NCBI GenBank assembly: GCA_035376985.1
Contig: DAOSSA010000015.1
Coordinates: 1-60,066, forward strand
DNA: 60,066 nucleotides
From: Brevifilum sp029548365
GTDB taxonomy: Bacteria > Chloroflexota > Anaerolineae > Anaerolineales > Anaerolineaceae
Reading direction: 5' to 3'
Both the position numbers and the translations under genes were made by a program. The notes below the pieces were generated by a model that was given only the letters and a program-made list of their open reading frames with translations, did not search any database and was not told the DNA's origin. Shown here piece after piece: positions 52,056-60,066 of this stretch. The number at the start of each line of letters is the position of its first letter. Within the stretch, counting starts at the first letter, position 1.

Positions 52056-53969
52056 GTGGCAATGCGAAGAAGGAATTGGCGTAGTTATATCAATGCTGCC
52101 GAAGAGAAACCTCACCTCTCATGGAAGCAAATTCGGCGGGTCTTACAATATGGCAAACCCTATACCTGGCGGATGATCGCGAGCTTGATCTCGATTTTGG
52201 CAACCACGGGGGTGGCGTTGCTCTCCCCCCTGATCCTCAGGTATTTGATCGATAACGCCATTCCCAATAAAGACCTTCAACGCCTGTTCATGGCGGCAAT
52301 TGGTTTACTGCTCCTGCCGATCATCAGCGGGTTATTCCAGGTGATCACCCGGCGCCTGGTTTCACAGATCGGCGAAGGAGTGATCTACGACCTGCGGGTG
52401 TCTTTGTACAAGCATCTTCAGCACATGTCGCTGCGCTTTTTCACCCATACCCAGTTAGGAGAGCTGATCAGTCGTTTGAACAACGATGTCATCGGTGCGC
52501 AAACCGCCATAAGCCGCACCCTGGTCACCCTCCTCACCAGCTTCATCGAGGTGGTCACCACCCTGGTTGTCATGCTGATGCTGGAATGGCGCCTGACCTT
52601 GCTGGGTATTATCATTATCCCCCTGTTCATTATCACAGCTCGCAGACTGGGGCGGGTTTTCCGAAATATCGCCCGGCAGCAGATGGAAATGAACGCTCGC
52701 ATGAACGCCAACATGAACGAAACCCTCAACATCGGCGGGGCGCTGCTGGTCAAGCTCTTCGGTCAGCGCGAGGCTGAGATCGAGCGCTTCAGTAACCGCG
52801 CCTACGAGGTCAAAACCCTGGGGATCAAGCGAGCCACCATGGCGATTGTCTTCACAGTCATCGTGCACCTGCTGACTGCTGTGGGCAGCGCCCTGGTCTA
52901 CGGCGTGGGGGGCTACCTGGTGATCCTTGAAATGTTCACCCTTGGCACCATCGTTGCCTTTGGTGATTACCTTTCGCGCCTGTATAACTCCTTCCAAGGT
53001 TTCATCAACGCGCCGGTAGAATTTGCCACCTCCATGGTCAGCTTTGAACGGGTTTTCGAGGTGATTGACCTTCCAATAGATATCGAGGAGCGTCCGGATG
53101 CCATCCCCCTGGAAGACCCCCAGGGCAGGCTCGAATTTGATCGGGTCAACTTTAAATACTTCGACTCGAATCATGGCCTTCTCAAGGATGTCGACCGACC
53201 CTATTCGGTTGAACAAGTGGGCGGCATCCTTTCCGATCAAGCCCTCCAGCCCAGTGACTCGTCTCTGCCAGGCACCAGCCAGGCGCGTGAGATGGCGCTG
53301 AAAGATATCACCTTTGTCGCCAACTCCGGTGACCTGGTCGCCCTGGTCGGTCCCAGCGGTGCCGGCAAGACCACCCTCACCTACCTGATCCCGCGGCTGT
53401 ACGATCCCAACGAGGGCGCCATCCGCCTGGATGGACACGACCTGCGCGATTTGCGCCTCGACGACCTGGCGGATTCCATTGGTATGGTCACCCAGGAGAC
53501 CTACCTGTTCCACGACACCATCCGGGCTAACCTGCTGTATGCCAATCCTGATGCCAGCAGTGAGGACCTGGTCAACGCAGCCCAGGCTGCCAATATCCAC
53601 CATTTTATTATGGACCTGCCCGAAGGGTATAACACCGTCGTGGGCGAGCGCGGCTATCGCCTCAGTGGCGGCGAAAAGCAACGTCTGGCGCTGGCGCGGG
53701 TGCTGCTGAAAGACCCCCGCATCATGATCCTCGATGAGGCCACCAGCCACCTCGATAGCGAATCCGAGGCGCTGATCCAGGAAGCTCTGGAACGCATGTA
53801 TGCCAACCGCACCAGCATCGTCATCGCCCACCGCCTGAGTACGATCCTCTCAGCCGACCTGATCCTGGTGATGGATAAGGGCGAGGTGATCGAACGCGGT
53901 ACCCATCAGGACCTGCTTGCCCTGGGCGGTCTTTATGCACAGCTATACGAAACGCAATTTAAGCAATAG
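52056..53969 (+). CDS. ABC exporter, fused permease and ATPase (MsbA/MdlB-like)
   Basis: 637 residues; GTG start at 52056 with AAAGGAA upstream (ATG at 52062 also possible). Six membrane helices lie in the first 330 residues. The nucleotide-binding domain holds Walker A GPSGAGKTT (432-440), Q-loop in VTQETYL, signature LSGGEKQ, Walker B RIMILDEATSHLD and switch His in IAHRLS. A segment of about 45 residues (about 370-415) is inserted between the A-loop strand (FKYF) and ALKDITF, longer than usual. Works as a homo- or heterodimer; substrate (lipid, drug or peptide) unknown. A complementary 458-codon minus frame is a shadow. Confidence 0.93.
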   Translation: MAMRRRNWRSYINAAEEKPHLSWKQIRRVLQYGKPYTWRMIASLISILATTGVALLSPLILRYLIDNAIPNKDLQRLFMAAIGLLLLPIISGLFQVITRRLVSQIGEGVIYDLRVSLYKHLQHMSLRFFTHTQLGELISRLNNDVIGAQTAISRTLVTLLTSFIEVVTTLVVMLMLEWRLTLLGIIIIPLFIITARRLGRVFRNIARQQMEMNARMNANMNETLNIGGALLVKLFGQREAEIERFSNRAYEVKTLGIKRATMAIVFTVIVHLLTAVGSALVYGVGGYLVILEMFTLGTIVAFGDYLSRLYNSFQGFINAPVEFATSMVSFERVFEVIDLPIDIEERPDAIPLEDPQGRLEFDRVNFKYFDSNHGLLKDVDRPYSVEQVGGILSDQALQPSDSSLPGTSQAREMALKDITFVANSGDLVALVGPSGAGKTTLTYLIPRLYDPNEGAIRLDGHDLRDLRLDDLADSIGMVTQETYLFHDTIRANLLYANPDASSEDLVNAAQAANIHHFIMDLPEGYNTVVGERGYRLSGGEKQRLALARVLLKDPRIMILDEATSHLDSESEALIQEALERMYANRTSIVIAHRLSTILSADLILVMDKGEVIERGTHQDLLALGGLYAQLYETQFKQ

Positions 53970-53974
53970 TCGTG

Positions 53975-54054
53975 GGGTGGGTTGGCAGGTTCTTTAAGCC
54001 GTTTGATCCAAAATGGGACTGTTAAATCAAAATCTACTCACTGCCAACCCACCC
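53975..54054. repeat. 14-bp perfect inverted repeat with 52-base loop
   Basis: GGGTGGGTTGGCAG (53975-53988) and CTGCCAACCCACCC (54041-54054) are exact complements, beginning just after the ABC stop codon. It may fold in mRNA, or be the ends of a very small mobile element; the inside carries no gene. Confidence 0.6.
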
Positions 54055-54121
54055 TACGGCTCCTTCTGTCACCCAATCCATCCGGATGTATTTAATCCCG
54101 TTGATAACAAGATAGCCAATG

Positions 54122-54172
54122 ACACAGGGTAATCACACAGAGCATTTCTCCTCCGTGTGATTACCCCTGTGT
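54122..54172. terminator. Long hairpin between convergent genes
   Basis: ACACAGGGTAATCACAC (54122-54138) pairs with GTGTGATTACCCCTGTGT (54155-54172) with a single bulged base and a 16-base loop. It is centred between the convergent ABC and META genes and can act as a bidirectional terminator, though T-tracts are weak. Confidence 0.6.
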
Positions 54173-54186
54173 TCCACTAATTAATC

Positions 54187-54597
54187 TTAATTTTGCGGGG
54201 CAAAAGCCAGGGTCACCTGTCCATCAGCGTCCTGGAGTTGCAGGTTGCCATTCTTTATCTGGAAACCAACTGCCTCCTGCAGTGCATTGATGTAGGCAGA
54301 TTCCTGGTCCATGGCATCTTCACAATACATCATGGTGGAAAAAAGTTGATCAATGGTCAGTTTTCCGTTGTCCAGCGTAAAATTACCGCCGAATGTGTTG
54401 CACGACCCGTTGCCGCCAAGTTCCTCTTCATCGAAGACCAGGGTCGGAGTCGTACCATCCAGTATGGGCTGTCCATGGATTTCAACCAGTGACCAGGATG
54501 TGCCCTTCAGTTCAATATCTCCTCTAAAGATGCTGCAAGCTGTCAGGGAAAGGGTCAGCGCCAGGGTTAGAACAATCAGCATGTTTTTAGTTTTCAT
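54187..54597 (-). CDS. META-domain (HslJ-like) lipoprotein
   Basis: 136 residues from the ATG at 54597 with AAGGAG upstream. The signal peptide ends in LSLTAC (lipobox). The mature part is a META/HslJ domain: GTSWSLVEIHGQPI, GNGSCNTFGGNFT and TMMYCEDAMDQE, with a conserved Cys pair. HslJ-type proteins are linked to stress or novobiocin resistance; the mechanism is not known. Probably anchored on the outer face of the membrane. Confidence 0.88.
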   Translation of the reverse strand: MKTKNMLIVLTLALTLSLTACSIFRGDIELKGTSWSLVEIHGQPILDGTTPTLVFDEEELGGNGSCNTFGGNFTLDNGKLTIDQLFSTMMYCEDAMDQESAYINALQEAVGFQIKNGNLQLQDADGQVTLAFAPQN

Positions 54598-54667
54598 TAT
54601 GTTTCTCCTTTGATTTTTTTTCATACATTATTGACGCTCACAGTCCCTGTTTTGTTCCCGGTCGTCC

Positions 54668-55477
54668 TCACACTTTTTTGGTGAACACGCCCTCTGGAAT
54701 TATGTGAAAATCAACTTTCGCCTGACCCCCGCTGACCTGGTTTCGATAATATATATACTCATAACAGCGAGCAAACCCCAGTTTCTGATAAAACCCCAGT
54801 GCAGGGCCATTATCCCCTTCCACTTGCAGGTACCCGTAGGTGGCTCCGTGCTCGAGCCCCCAATCCGTCAGCGCAGACATGATCATACCGGCATACCCCT
54901 TCCTCCGCCAACCCTTATCGGTATAAATGCTGAAGAATCCCAGCAAAGCGCCCTCAACGACCCCCATCCCGCAGGCTACCGGCTGACCGTTGGCAAACAA
55001 ACCCAGCAATCGCATCTCGGGCACAATACATTGCACGATCACCCTGTGCGCCTGCAGGTCCTCATCAGATACGCTGATAAAATGCGCCCGCATCTGGAAC
55101 CAATCCTCAAGGGACATTTCCAGGATGATCACATCCACATCAGGTCCACGCCCTTTTTCCAATCGGCGTCCCAGCACAAGCGTCGGGTCAAAAGCCGTGT
55201 AACCCGAGGCGGTTAATGCATCGGTGAGTTGTGAGTCAGCAACATGATCAGGCACGCGGAACAGGCACGGCAGTCCCAGGCGGGCATAGACCAGCTCGCA
55301 GGTTTTGATCTTTTCATCCAACGGCAGCCTGGATGCATAAAGCGGGTTGACCGAATTAACGCGCTTGGAATGACCGCCCGTAAAGCGCAGCACCCATCCG
55401 TCGTACAGCATCTGCAGGGGCGCTGGCCAGGCGTTCAACGCCGCTTCTTCGATTTTAAGAATATCAACGTCTTCCAT
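54668..55477 (-). CDS. GNAT-family N-acetyltransferase
   Basis: 269 residues. The C-terminal half is the GNAT fold with the acetyl-CoA loop WRRKGYAGMIMSAL (R/Q-x-x-G-x-G/A) and the late motif NGPALGFYQKLGF. The N-terminal half (EEAALNAWPAPLQMLYDGWVLRF) is a domain often paired with it. The substrate is not predictable. A single gene, divergent from the oxidoreductase at 55592. Confidence 0.88.
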   Translation of the reverse strand: MEDVDILKIEEAALNAWPAPLQMLYDGWVLRFTGGHSKRVNSVNPLYASRLPLDEKIKTCELVYARLGLPCLFRVPDHVADSQLTDALTASGYTAFDPTLVLGRRLEKGRGPDVDVIILEMSLEDWFQMRAHFISVSDEDLQAHRVIVQCIVPEMRLLGLFANGQPVACGMGVVEGALLGFFSIYTDKGWRRKGYAGMIMSALTDWGLEHGATYGYLQVEGDNGPALGFYQKLGFARCYEYIYYRNQVSGGQAKVDFHIIPEGVFTKKV

Positions 55478-55591
55478 CTCAGGAAACCTTTGATTTTTAT
55501 TCTATCATGCTCTTAAGGATTAAATAATAAAACGTTTCATCGGCGGGTGATGTTATAATCCACTTGCAACACAGCGAACAAGGAGCACCTC

Positions 55592-57004
55592 ATGAGCAAA
55601 CCGATTAGCATCCTTCTCTTCGGCGCCGGCAATCGCGGTGCAGATTCCTATGGGCCTTACGCACTGAAACATCCCGACCAGGTCCAATTTACAGCCGTAG
55701 CCGAGCCCAATCCTGGGCGCCGGGCGCGCTTTGCTGCTGCTCACCACATCCCGCCTGAACGCCAGTTTACCTGCTGGGAAGAAGCGCTACAGGTCGGGAA
55801 AATTGCCGATGCGGTGCTCAACGCCACCCAGGATGAAGACCACCACAATTCGACCGTCGATGCCCTGGATGCAGGCTATGACATGCTGCTGGAAAAGCCC
55901 ATGGCTACCAGCCTCGGTGAGACGGTCCATATCGTCCGCACTGCCCGAAAGACCGGTCGCACCCTGATGGTGTGCCACGTGCTGCGCTATACCGATTTCT
56001 TCCAGAAGGTGAAAGCTATATTCGATTCCGGCTGTTTGGGGCAGATTGTGCACATCGCCCACAGCGAGAATGTCTCCTACTACCACATGGCGCATAGTTT
56101 TGTGCGCGGCAACTGGCGCAACACCATCGACAGCGCTCCCATGATCCTGGCCAAGTGCTGCCATGACCTGGACCTGCTGTACTGGTTCACGGGTGAAAAA
56201 GCCGCCTGGCTCAGCTCGGCTGGAGACCTGCGCCACTTTAAACCTGAGTGCGCGCCTCCTGATGCGCCAGCTCGCTGCACGAATGGCTGCCCCGTTTCAG
56301 AGAGCTGCCCATTCTTTGCGCCCCGTATCTATTTAGAAAACTACCCGATAAAAGTTGCCGTAACCGAGGCGGAAAACCCTGTTCTGAGGACAATTGGCTT
56401 ACTGGCAATTTCCCACCCACGATTGGCAGATGCGCTGGGTGCGATCATCCCGTCGATACGCACATTGACGCGTTACAGCGGTTGGCCGCGCAACACCATC
56501 ACCCCCGACCCAACCAGCGATGAGGCGGTTCTGCACGCACTGCAAACCGGCCCCTATGGGCGCTGTGTATACCACTGTGACAACAGCGTTGTCGATCACC
56601 AGATTGTCAGCCTGCGCTATCCCAGCGGGATCACCGCCACCCTGACCATGCACGGGCACTCCCACGAAGAGGGGCGCACCCTGCGCGTGGATGGTTCCCG
56701 AGCCACGCTGCTGGGCAAGTTCACCTATGGCCAGGCCTGGCTGGAAATTCACCCCCACGGGCTCGGTGAGACCCAGCGCTTCTCTTTCCCTACCACCGTT
56801 GACAGTGCTTCAGGTCATGGCGGCGGTGATACGGGCATCATGCGCGCCTTTGTGCAGGCGCTGCGCGGCCAGAGCCCACCGTTAACCAGCGCCTATGACG
56901 CCCTGGAAAGTCACTTGCTGGGCTTCGCAGCAGAAGCCTCTCGTTTGGGCGAGGTCGCTGTAGATCTACGCAGTTTTCGTGCAAATACATTGAAAGATGC
57001 CTGA
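55592..57004 (+). CDS. Gfo/Idh/MocA family oxidoreductase
   Basis: NAD(P)-dependent sugar or inositol dehydrogenase-type protein, 470 residues. The N-terminal Rossmann fold has LLFGAGNRGADS near 8-19, the EKP motif in MLLEKPMAT and the catalytic-type KCCHDLDLL (K..H..D). A four-Cys insert (CTNGCPVSESC) in the middle may bind a metal or form disulfides and is not universal in the family. An AGGAG lies ahead of the ATG. Substrate unknown; no sugar transport genes nearby. Confidence 0.9.
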   Translation: MSKPISILLFGAGNRGADSYGPYALKHPDQVQFTAVAEPNPGRRARFAAAHHIPPERQFTCWEEALQVGKIADAVLNATQDEDHHNSTVDALDAGYDMLLEKPMATSLGETVHIVRTARKTGRTLMVCHVLRYTDFFQKVKAIFDSGCLGQIVHIAHSENVSYYHMAHSFVRGNWRNTIDSAPMILAKCCHDLDLLYWFTGEKAAWLSSAGDLRHFKPECAPPDAPARCTNGCPVSESCPFFAPRIYLENYPIKVAVTEAENPVLRTIGLLAISHPRLADALGAIIPSIRTLTRYSGWPRNTITPDPTSDEAVLHALQTGPYGRCVYHCDNSVVDHQIVSLRYPSGITATLTMHGHSHEEGRTLRVDGSRATLLGKFTYGQAWLEIHPHGLGETQRFSFPTTVDSASGHGGGDTGIMRAFVQALRGQSPPLTSAYDALESHLLGFAAEASRLGEVAVDLRSFRANTLKDA

Positions 57005-57217
57005 ACACCTTCATGTTAATAAAAATTAGCGGTCATCAGCCTAAAACGAATGGGATTTCTTCGCCTACCCAATCATTTTCGTCAAATACTAAGCCAACGT
57101 AAAGCTTAACCGGAGATTCGTTTCCAGGTAAAACTCAGTATTGAGCCTGTCGCCCGGCTTTGCTTTCTCATAAAAGCTGGCTTTCTTTATTCTGAGAGTT
57201 CTTAATTCAGTGTCATG

Positions 57218-57328
57218 TGTAGAGGCGGGCCCCTGTGTCCGCCCAATCCAAAGCCCTATGAGCAGGGCAACCACAGCTCAATACCCTTGCAGGGCACAGG
57301 GATTGCTACGCGAAGGGTTGCCCCTACG
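57218..57328. repeat. Miniature inverted element with GTAGAGGCGGGCC / GGGTTGCCCCTAC ends
   Basis: About 110 bases with imperfect inverted ends. Two internal hairpins are formed by GGCGG/CCGCC and GGGCA/TGCCC. It carries no gene. Short elements with GTAGGGGC-type ends are scattered in many bacterial genomes. It accounts for part of 57005-57433; the rest shows nothing coding. Confidence 0.55.
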
Positions 57329-57433
57329 AATTAATATAGTATTCATAATTATCGTAAATGCAAACGATTGTTATGTGTACTCATCAACCGATTATTAAAT
57401 ACCATTTGTTTTTCAACACTCTCATGAAAATCA

Positions 57434-57472
57434 TTGACAATTCTTAAATTTAGAACTATTATAAACTTATAA
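57434..57472 (+). promoter_or_regulatory. Promoter with overlapping PerR/Fur-type operator
   Basis: TTGACA (57434-57439), a 17-base spacer and TATTAT (57457-57462) form a strong promoter. The palindrome TTATAAACTTATAA (57459-57472) overlaps the -10 and likely start site and resembles the PerR box (TTATAATNATTATAA). A repressor bound here would block transcription of the Fur-family gene and katA. Confidence 0.7.
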
Positions 57473-57505
57473 CCACTCTAACTATAGAACCGCTCTAAGA
57501 TATCT

Positions 57506-57934
57506 TTGTCTGAAATTACATCGAATCTAAAAGAAAGACTTAAACGCAGGGGGATTCGCCCCTCCATTCAGCGCATCAAAGTCCTGGAATACCTCTGTCG
57601 TTCTCAAACCCATCCCACAGTGGATGAAATTTTCACCGATCTGAGCCTGGAAATCCCCACAATTTCAAAAGCGACCATTTATAACACCCTGCACACATTT
57701 ATTGATGCTGGGATCGTACGGAAAATTCACAGTAACACCGACGCTCAACATTACGACATTGTGGTTAAAGACCACGGACACTTTAAATGCCTTACTTGCG
57801 GGGAAATCTTTGATTTCTCTATCGACTATGGTCATCTGGAGGTTGATGGATTAGAAGGATTTTTTATCAAGAAAAAAGATGTTTACTATTCAGGGGTTTG
57901 CCCTGGTTGTCAATTAAATTCACTACAAAATTAA
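57506..57934 (+). CDS. Fur-family repressor, PerR-like
   Basis: 142 residues from a TTG start (57506); no better ATG is present. The winged-helix part (about 10-85) has HPTVDEIF and SKATIYNTLHTF. The metal part contains HYDIVVKDHGHFKC, CLTCG and CPGCQ, i.e. two CxxC pairs for structural zinc and His/Asp ligands for the regulatory metal. The tight link to catalase (13 bases) and the PerR-like operator suggest a peroxide sensor with metal-catalysed His oxidation, but Fur or Zur cannot be excluded from sequence. Confidence 0.88.
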   Translation: MSEITSNLKERLKRRGIRPSIQRIKVLEYLCRSQTHPTVDEIFTDLSLEIPTISKATIYNTLHTFIDAGIVRKIHSNTDAQHYDIVVKDHGHFKCLTCGEIFDFSIDYGHLEVDGLEGFFIKKKDVYYSGVCPGCQLNSLQN

Positions 57935-57947
57935 GAAGAGGAACATA

Positions 57948-59411
57948 ATGGAAGAAAAAAAGAAAAAATTAACGACGGCTGCCGGCGCACCTGTCCCAGA
58001 AAACGACAATGCGATGACCGCAGGCCCACGCGGACCCATGCTGATGCAGGATATCTGGTACATGGAAAAAATGGCACATTTTGACCGTGAAGTGATCCCC
58101 GAGAGGCGCATGCACGCTAAGGGATCCGGCGCCTTTGGCACCTTTACTGTCACCAACGACATCACCCAGTACACCCGGGCAGCGATCTTTTCCAAGGTTG
58201 GCAAGCAGACCGAGTGTTTTGTGCGCTTCTCTACCGTGGCAGGCGAGCGCGGCGCTGCTGATGCAGAACGCGATATTCGCGGCTTTGCAATGAAATTTTA
58301 CACCGAAGAAGGCAACTGGGACCTGGCGGGGAACAACACGCCGGTCTTTTTCCTGCGCGACCCGCATAAATTCCCGGATTTGAACCGCGCGGTCAAACGC
58401 GATCCCGAGACCAACCTGCGCTCAGCCGAGAACAACTGGGACTTCTGGACCAACTTGCCGGAAGCGCTGCACCAGATCACCATCACCATGAGCGAGCGCG
58501 GCATCCCTCTTTCCTACCGACATATGCACGGCTTTGGCAGTCACACCTTCAGCATGATCAATGCCAACAATGAGCGGGTTTGGGTTAAATTTCACCTCCA
58601 CACCCAGCAGGGTATCAAGAACCTGACCGATCAAGAGGCTGCAGAGCTTGTCGGCCATGACCGCGAGAGCCACCAACGCGATCTGTTCAACAGCATTGAG
58701 CAGGGTGACTTTCCGCGCTGGACGATGTATATCCAGGTCATGACGGAAGAGCAGGCGAAGAAGATGCCTTATAACCCCTTCGACCTGACCAAAGTCTGGT
58801 ATCAGGGCGAATTTCCCCTGATCGAGGTCGGTGTAATGGAATTAAATCGCAATCCTGAGAATTACTACCAGGATGTGGAACAAGCCGCCTTCAACCCGGC
58901 AGCCATCGTCCCCGGTATCGGCTTATCGCCTGACAAGATGCTGCAGGGCCGGCTGTTTGCCTATGGGGACGCACAGCGCTATCGCCTGGGTGTCAACCAT
59001 CACCAGATCCCGGTTAACAGCCCTAAAAAAGCCGACGCCCACCCCTCCCACCGCGACGGTCAGATGCGCGTGAACGGCAATGCTGGCGCCACCATCGGTT
59101 ATACCCCCAACAGCTTTGGCGAGTGGAATGCGCAGCCCGAATTCAAAGAACCCCCATTGGAATTGAGCGGCGCTGCTGACAACTGGGACTTTCGTGCCGA
59201 TGATGACGACTATTACACCCAGCCCGGTAAGCTCTTCCGCCTGATGAGCCCCGAACAGCAACAGGTGCTGTTTGAGAATACCGCCCGCAACATGGGAGAT
59301 TGCTCTGAATTCATCAAAATCCGCCACATCGGCAATTGTCTGAAGGCTGACCCCGCCTACGGCAAAGGCGTGGCTGACGCCCTGGGTATTTCACTGGACA
59401 AGGTGAAATAA
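57948..59411 (+). CDS. katA: Haem catalase (monofunctional, small subunit)
   Basis: Converts hydrogen peroxide to water and oxygen. The 487 residues fit the small-subunit clade. Active-site residues: distal His56 in RRMHAKGSGAFG, distal Asn in GNNTPVFFLRD (near 129) and the proximal haem-ligand Tyr in RLFAYGDAQRYRLG. VNHHQIPVN follows, as in clade 3. GAGGAAC precedes the ATG. It shares the promoter and operator of the PerR-like gene. It suggests an anaerobe or microaerophile that meets oxygen. Confidence 0.97.
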   Translation: MEEKKKKLTTAAGAPVPENDNAMTAGPRGPMLMQDIWYMEKMAHFDREVIPERRMHAKGSGAFGTFTVTNDITQYTRAAIFSKVGKQTECFVRFSTVAGERGAADAERDIRGFAMKFYTEEGNWDLAGNNTPVFFLRDPHKFPDLNRAVKRDPETNLRSAENNWDFWTNLPEALHQITITMSERGIPLSYRHMHGFGSHTFSMINANNERVWVKFHLHTQQGIKNLTDQEAAELVGHDRESHQRDLFNSIEQGDFPRWTMYIQVMTEEQAKKMPYNPFDLTKVWYQGEFPLIEVGVMELNRNPENYYQDVEQAAFNPAAIVPGIGLSPDKMLQGRLFAYGDAQRYRLGVNHHQIPVNSPKKADAHPSHRDGQMRVNGNAGATIGYTPNSFGEWNAQPEFKEPPLELSGAADNWDFRADDDDYYTQPGKLFRLMSPEQQQVLFENTARNMGDCSEFIKIRHIGNCLKADPAYGKGVADALGISLDKVK

Positions 59412-59448
59412 GCGCTGCCACCCCCTGGCAGAAACGAACCCGAAACAC

Positions 59449-59483
59449 ATCTGCTCCCGTCATTGCGGGAGCAGATTTTTATT
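59449..59483 (+). terminator. Intrinsic terminator after katA
   Basis: ATCTGCTCCCG (59449-59459) and CGGGAGCAGAT (59466-59476) form a perfect 11-bp stem with loop TCATTG, followed by TTTTATTT. Confidence 0.9.
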
Positions 59484-59792
59484 TAATCATCAGCGCACAG
59501 ATCAAAATAACCAGATCAAGATCGTTATTTTTGCTTTGCAGCTGTAATTAAGACGGGGCAAAAACAATTCACGGCTGACCTTACAGCAATGGGCCGCTCG
59601 CAAGCAGCCATTCATTGTTCGCTGACCGTTCTTCAGCCTGGCTGGAGGAAACACACCTTTGAAGGGGCTGAGTTTTTCATCGATATTCACAAACTTGTAG
59701 TCAAATGACGCCACAAAACCCCCATGATTTGATTATTTACTCTCCCGTGTTGTGCCTATTCGAAAACGGTGGATTTTAATCGCTTACCTCAT
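59484..59792. other. Intergenic region, no gene supported
   Basis: A 70-codon minus frame (59502-59714) has no ribosome-binding site or family resemblance. I see no RNA gene or repeat here. Confidence 0.4.
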
Positions 59793-59828
59793 CAAAAAAA
59801 GAGGCTGTCCTTTAACGGAACAACCTCT
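59793..59828 (-). terminator. Intrinsic terminator after tRNA-Phe
   Basis: On the minus strand AGAGGTTGTTCC pairs with GGACAGCCTCT (one bulge, one G-U) followed by TTTTTTT. It lies about 14 bases beyond the tRNA 3' end. Confidence 0.8.
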
Positions 59829-59841
59829 AGTAAATACAAGG

Positions 59842-59914
59842 TGCCGAGTCACAGAATCGAACTGTGGACACCGCAATTTTCAGTCGCGTGCTCTACCAAC
59901 TGAGCTAACTCGGC
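59842..59914 (-). tRNA. tRNA-Phe (anticodon GAA)
   Basis: The minus-strand cloverleaf has acceptor GCCGAGT pairing with ACTCGGC, D arm GCTCAGTTGGTAGAGC, anticodon loop CTGAAAA (anticodon GAA) and T arm CACAGTTCGATTCTGTG. CCA is not fully encoded. Confidence 0.96.
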
Positions 59915-59946
59915 TTGTAACGCTTCCTTGTCTGAGCGTGAGAATG

Positions 59947-59975
59947 ATTTTAACCTTGTCTCCGATGATTGTCAA
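59947..59975 (-). promoter_or_regulatory. tRNA-Phe promoter
   Basis: On the minus strand TTGACA (59970-59975), a 17-base spacer and TAAAAT (59947-59952), 33 bases before the tRNA. Strong sigma70-type match. Nothing else is recognised from here to the end of the window. Confidence 0.75.
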
Positions 59976-60066
59976 GCAAATGTATGGGTTCAATACATAT
60001 GAGACAATTGAGGGATCATCGAAGGGTGGTATTGTTGAATATACTCATAAGGGGTCAGGTTGTCCA

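Noticed and set aside
52455..53831. 458-codon minus-strand open frame
   Set aside because: Shadow of the ABC exporter, which carries all the expected motifs on the plus strand.
59502..59714. 70-codon minus frame after katA
   Set aside because: No start signal or conserved motif; composition like non-coding DNA.

Overview
This window looks like part of a chromosome, or a metagenome-assembled scaffold, from a Chloroflexota bacterium, most likely class Anaerolineae. The evidence is indirect. SecA is very large and zinc-less. There are several lipoproteins with Thr/Pro-rich linkers (SH3b repeats, NBR1-type Ig domain), an ECF sigma factor paired with a TolB-like propeller anti-sigma protein, and TPR-CHAT, tubulin-like and vWA genes. 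I cannot run a 16S search, so the class is an inference. A run of exactly 100 N (18726-18825) shows this is a scaffold with one unresolved gap.

Layout. 1-4531: rRNA operon on the minus strand (23S 5' part, tRNA-Ala, tRNA-Ile, 16S) with two boxA-like sites and three tandem sigma70-type promoters. 4567-13250: housekeeping block (surE, giant secA, FHA membrane protein, clpB). 13251-32622: AT-richer accessory island. In order it holds an orphan DNA methyltransferase, a tandem REP-type repeat array, a TPR-CHAT protease with two partners, a zinc-ribbon remnant and a DUF1232-like protein, a broken response regulator, a three-gene tubulin-like / pseudo-tubulin-transglutaminase / vWA-FHA operon, a decayed cas2 with a two-repeat CRISPR relic, and a RAYT transposase between more copies of the REP-type repeat. 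32623-42604: PIG-L deacetylase, NYN nuclease, ECF sigma/anti-sigma, Ig-like lipoprotein, a transposase relic, two zinc-ribbon membrane proteins, a methyltransferase and a small membrane protein. 42682-48244: upp, then lower glycolysis on the minus strand (tpiA, pgk, gapA) and a membrane-anchored YvcK. 48376-57004: prenyltransferase-like remnant, SH3b lipoprotein, histidine kinase, ABC exporter, META lipoprotein, GNAT acetyltransferase, Gfo/Idh/MocA oxidoreductase. 57434-59983: PerR-type repressor and catalase under one promoter/operator, then tRNA-Phe.

How the genes fit together. gapA, pgk and tpiA are consecutive on one strand and form the triose-phosphate segment of glycolysis. Fur/PerR and katA form a peroxide-response operon. 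secA and surE are probably cotranscribed. In the island, the strongest candidate for an undescribed system is the vWA-FHA / tubulin-like / pseudo-tubulin-transglutaminase operon (21416-30196). A secreted, membrane-anchored vWA protein with a cytoplasmic FHA-like tail is encoded with a GTPase-type tubulin homologue. Its partner keeps the tubulin-like layout, has lost the nucleotide loop and has gained a C-terminal transglutaminase-like Cys-His-Glu site. Next to it, TPR-CHAT + small helical protein + two-TM protein resembles ternary CHAT conflict systems. The island also carries signs of turnover: a broken CRISPR adaptation gene, repeat arrays, and frameshifted or stop-containing genes.
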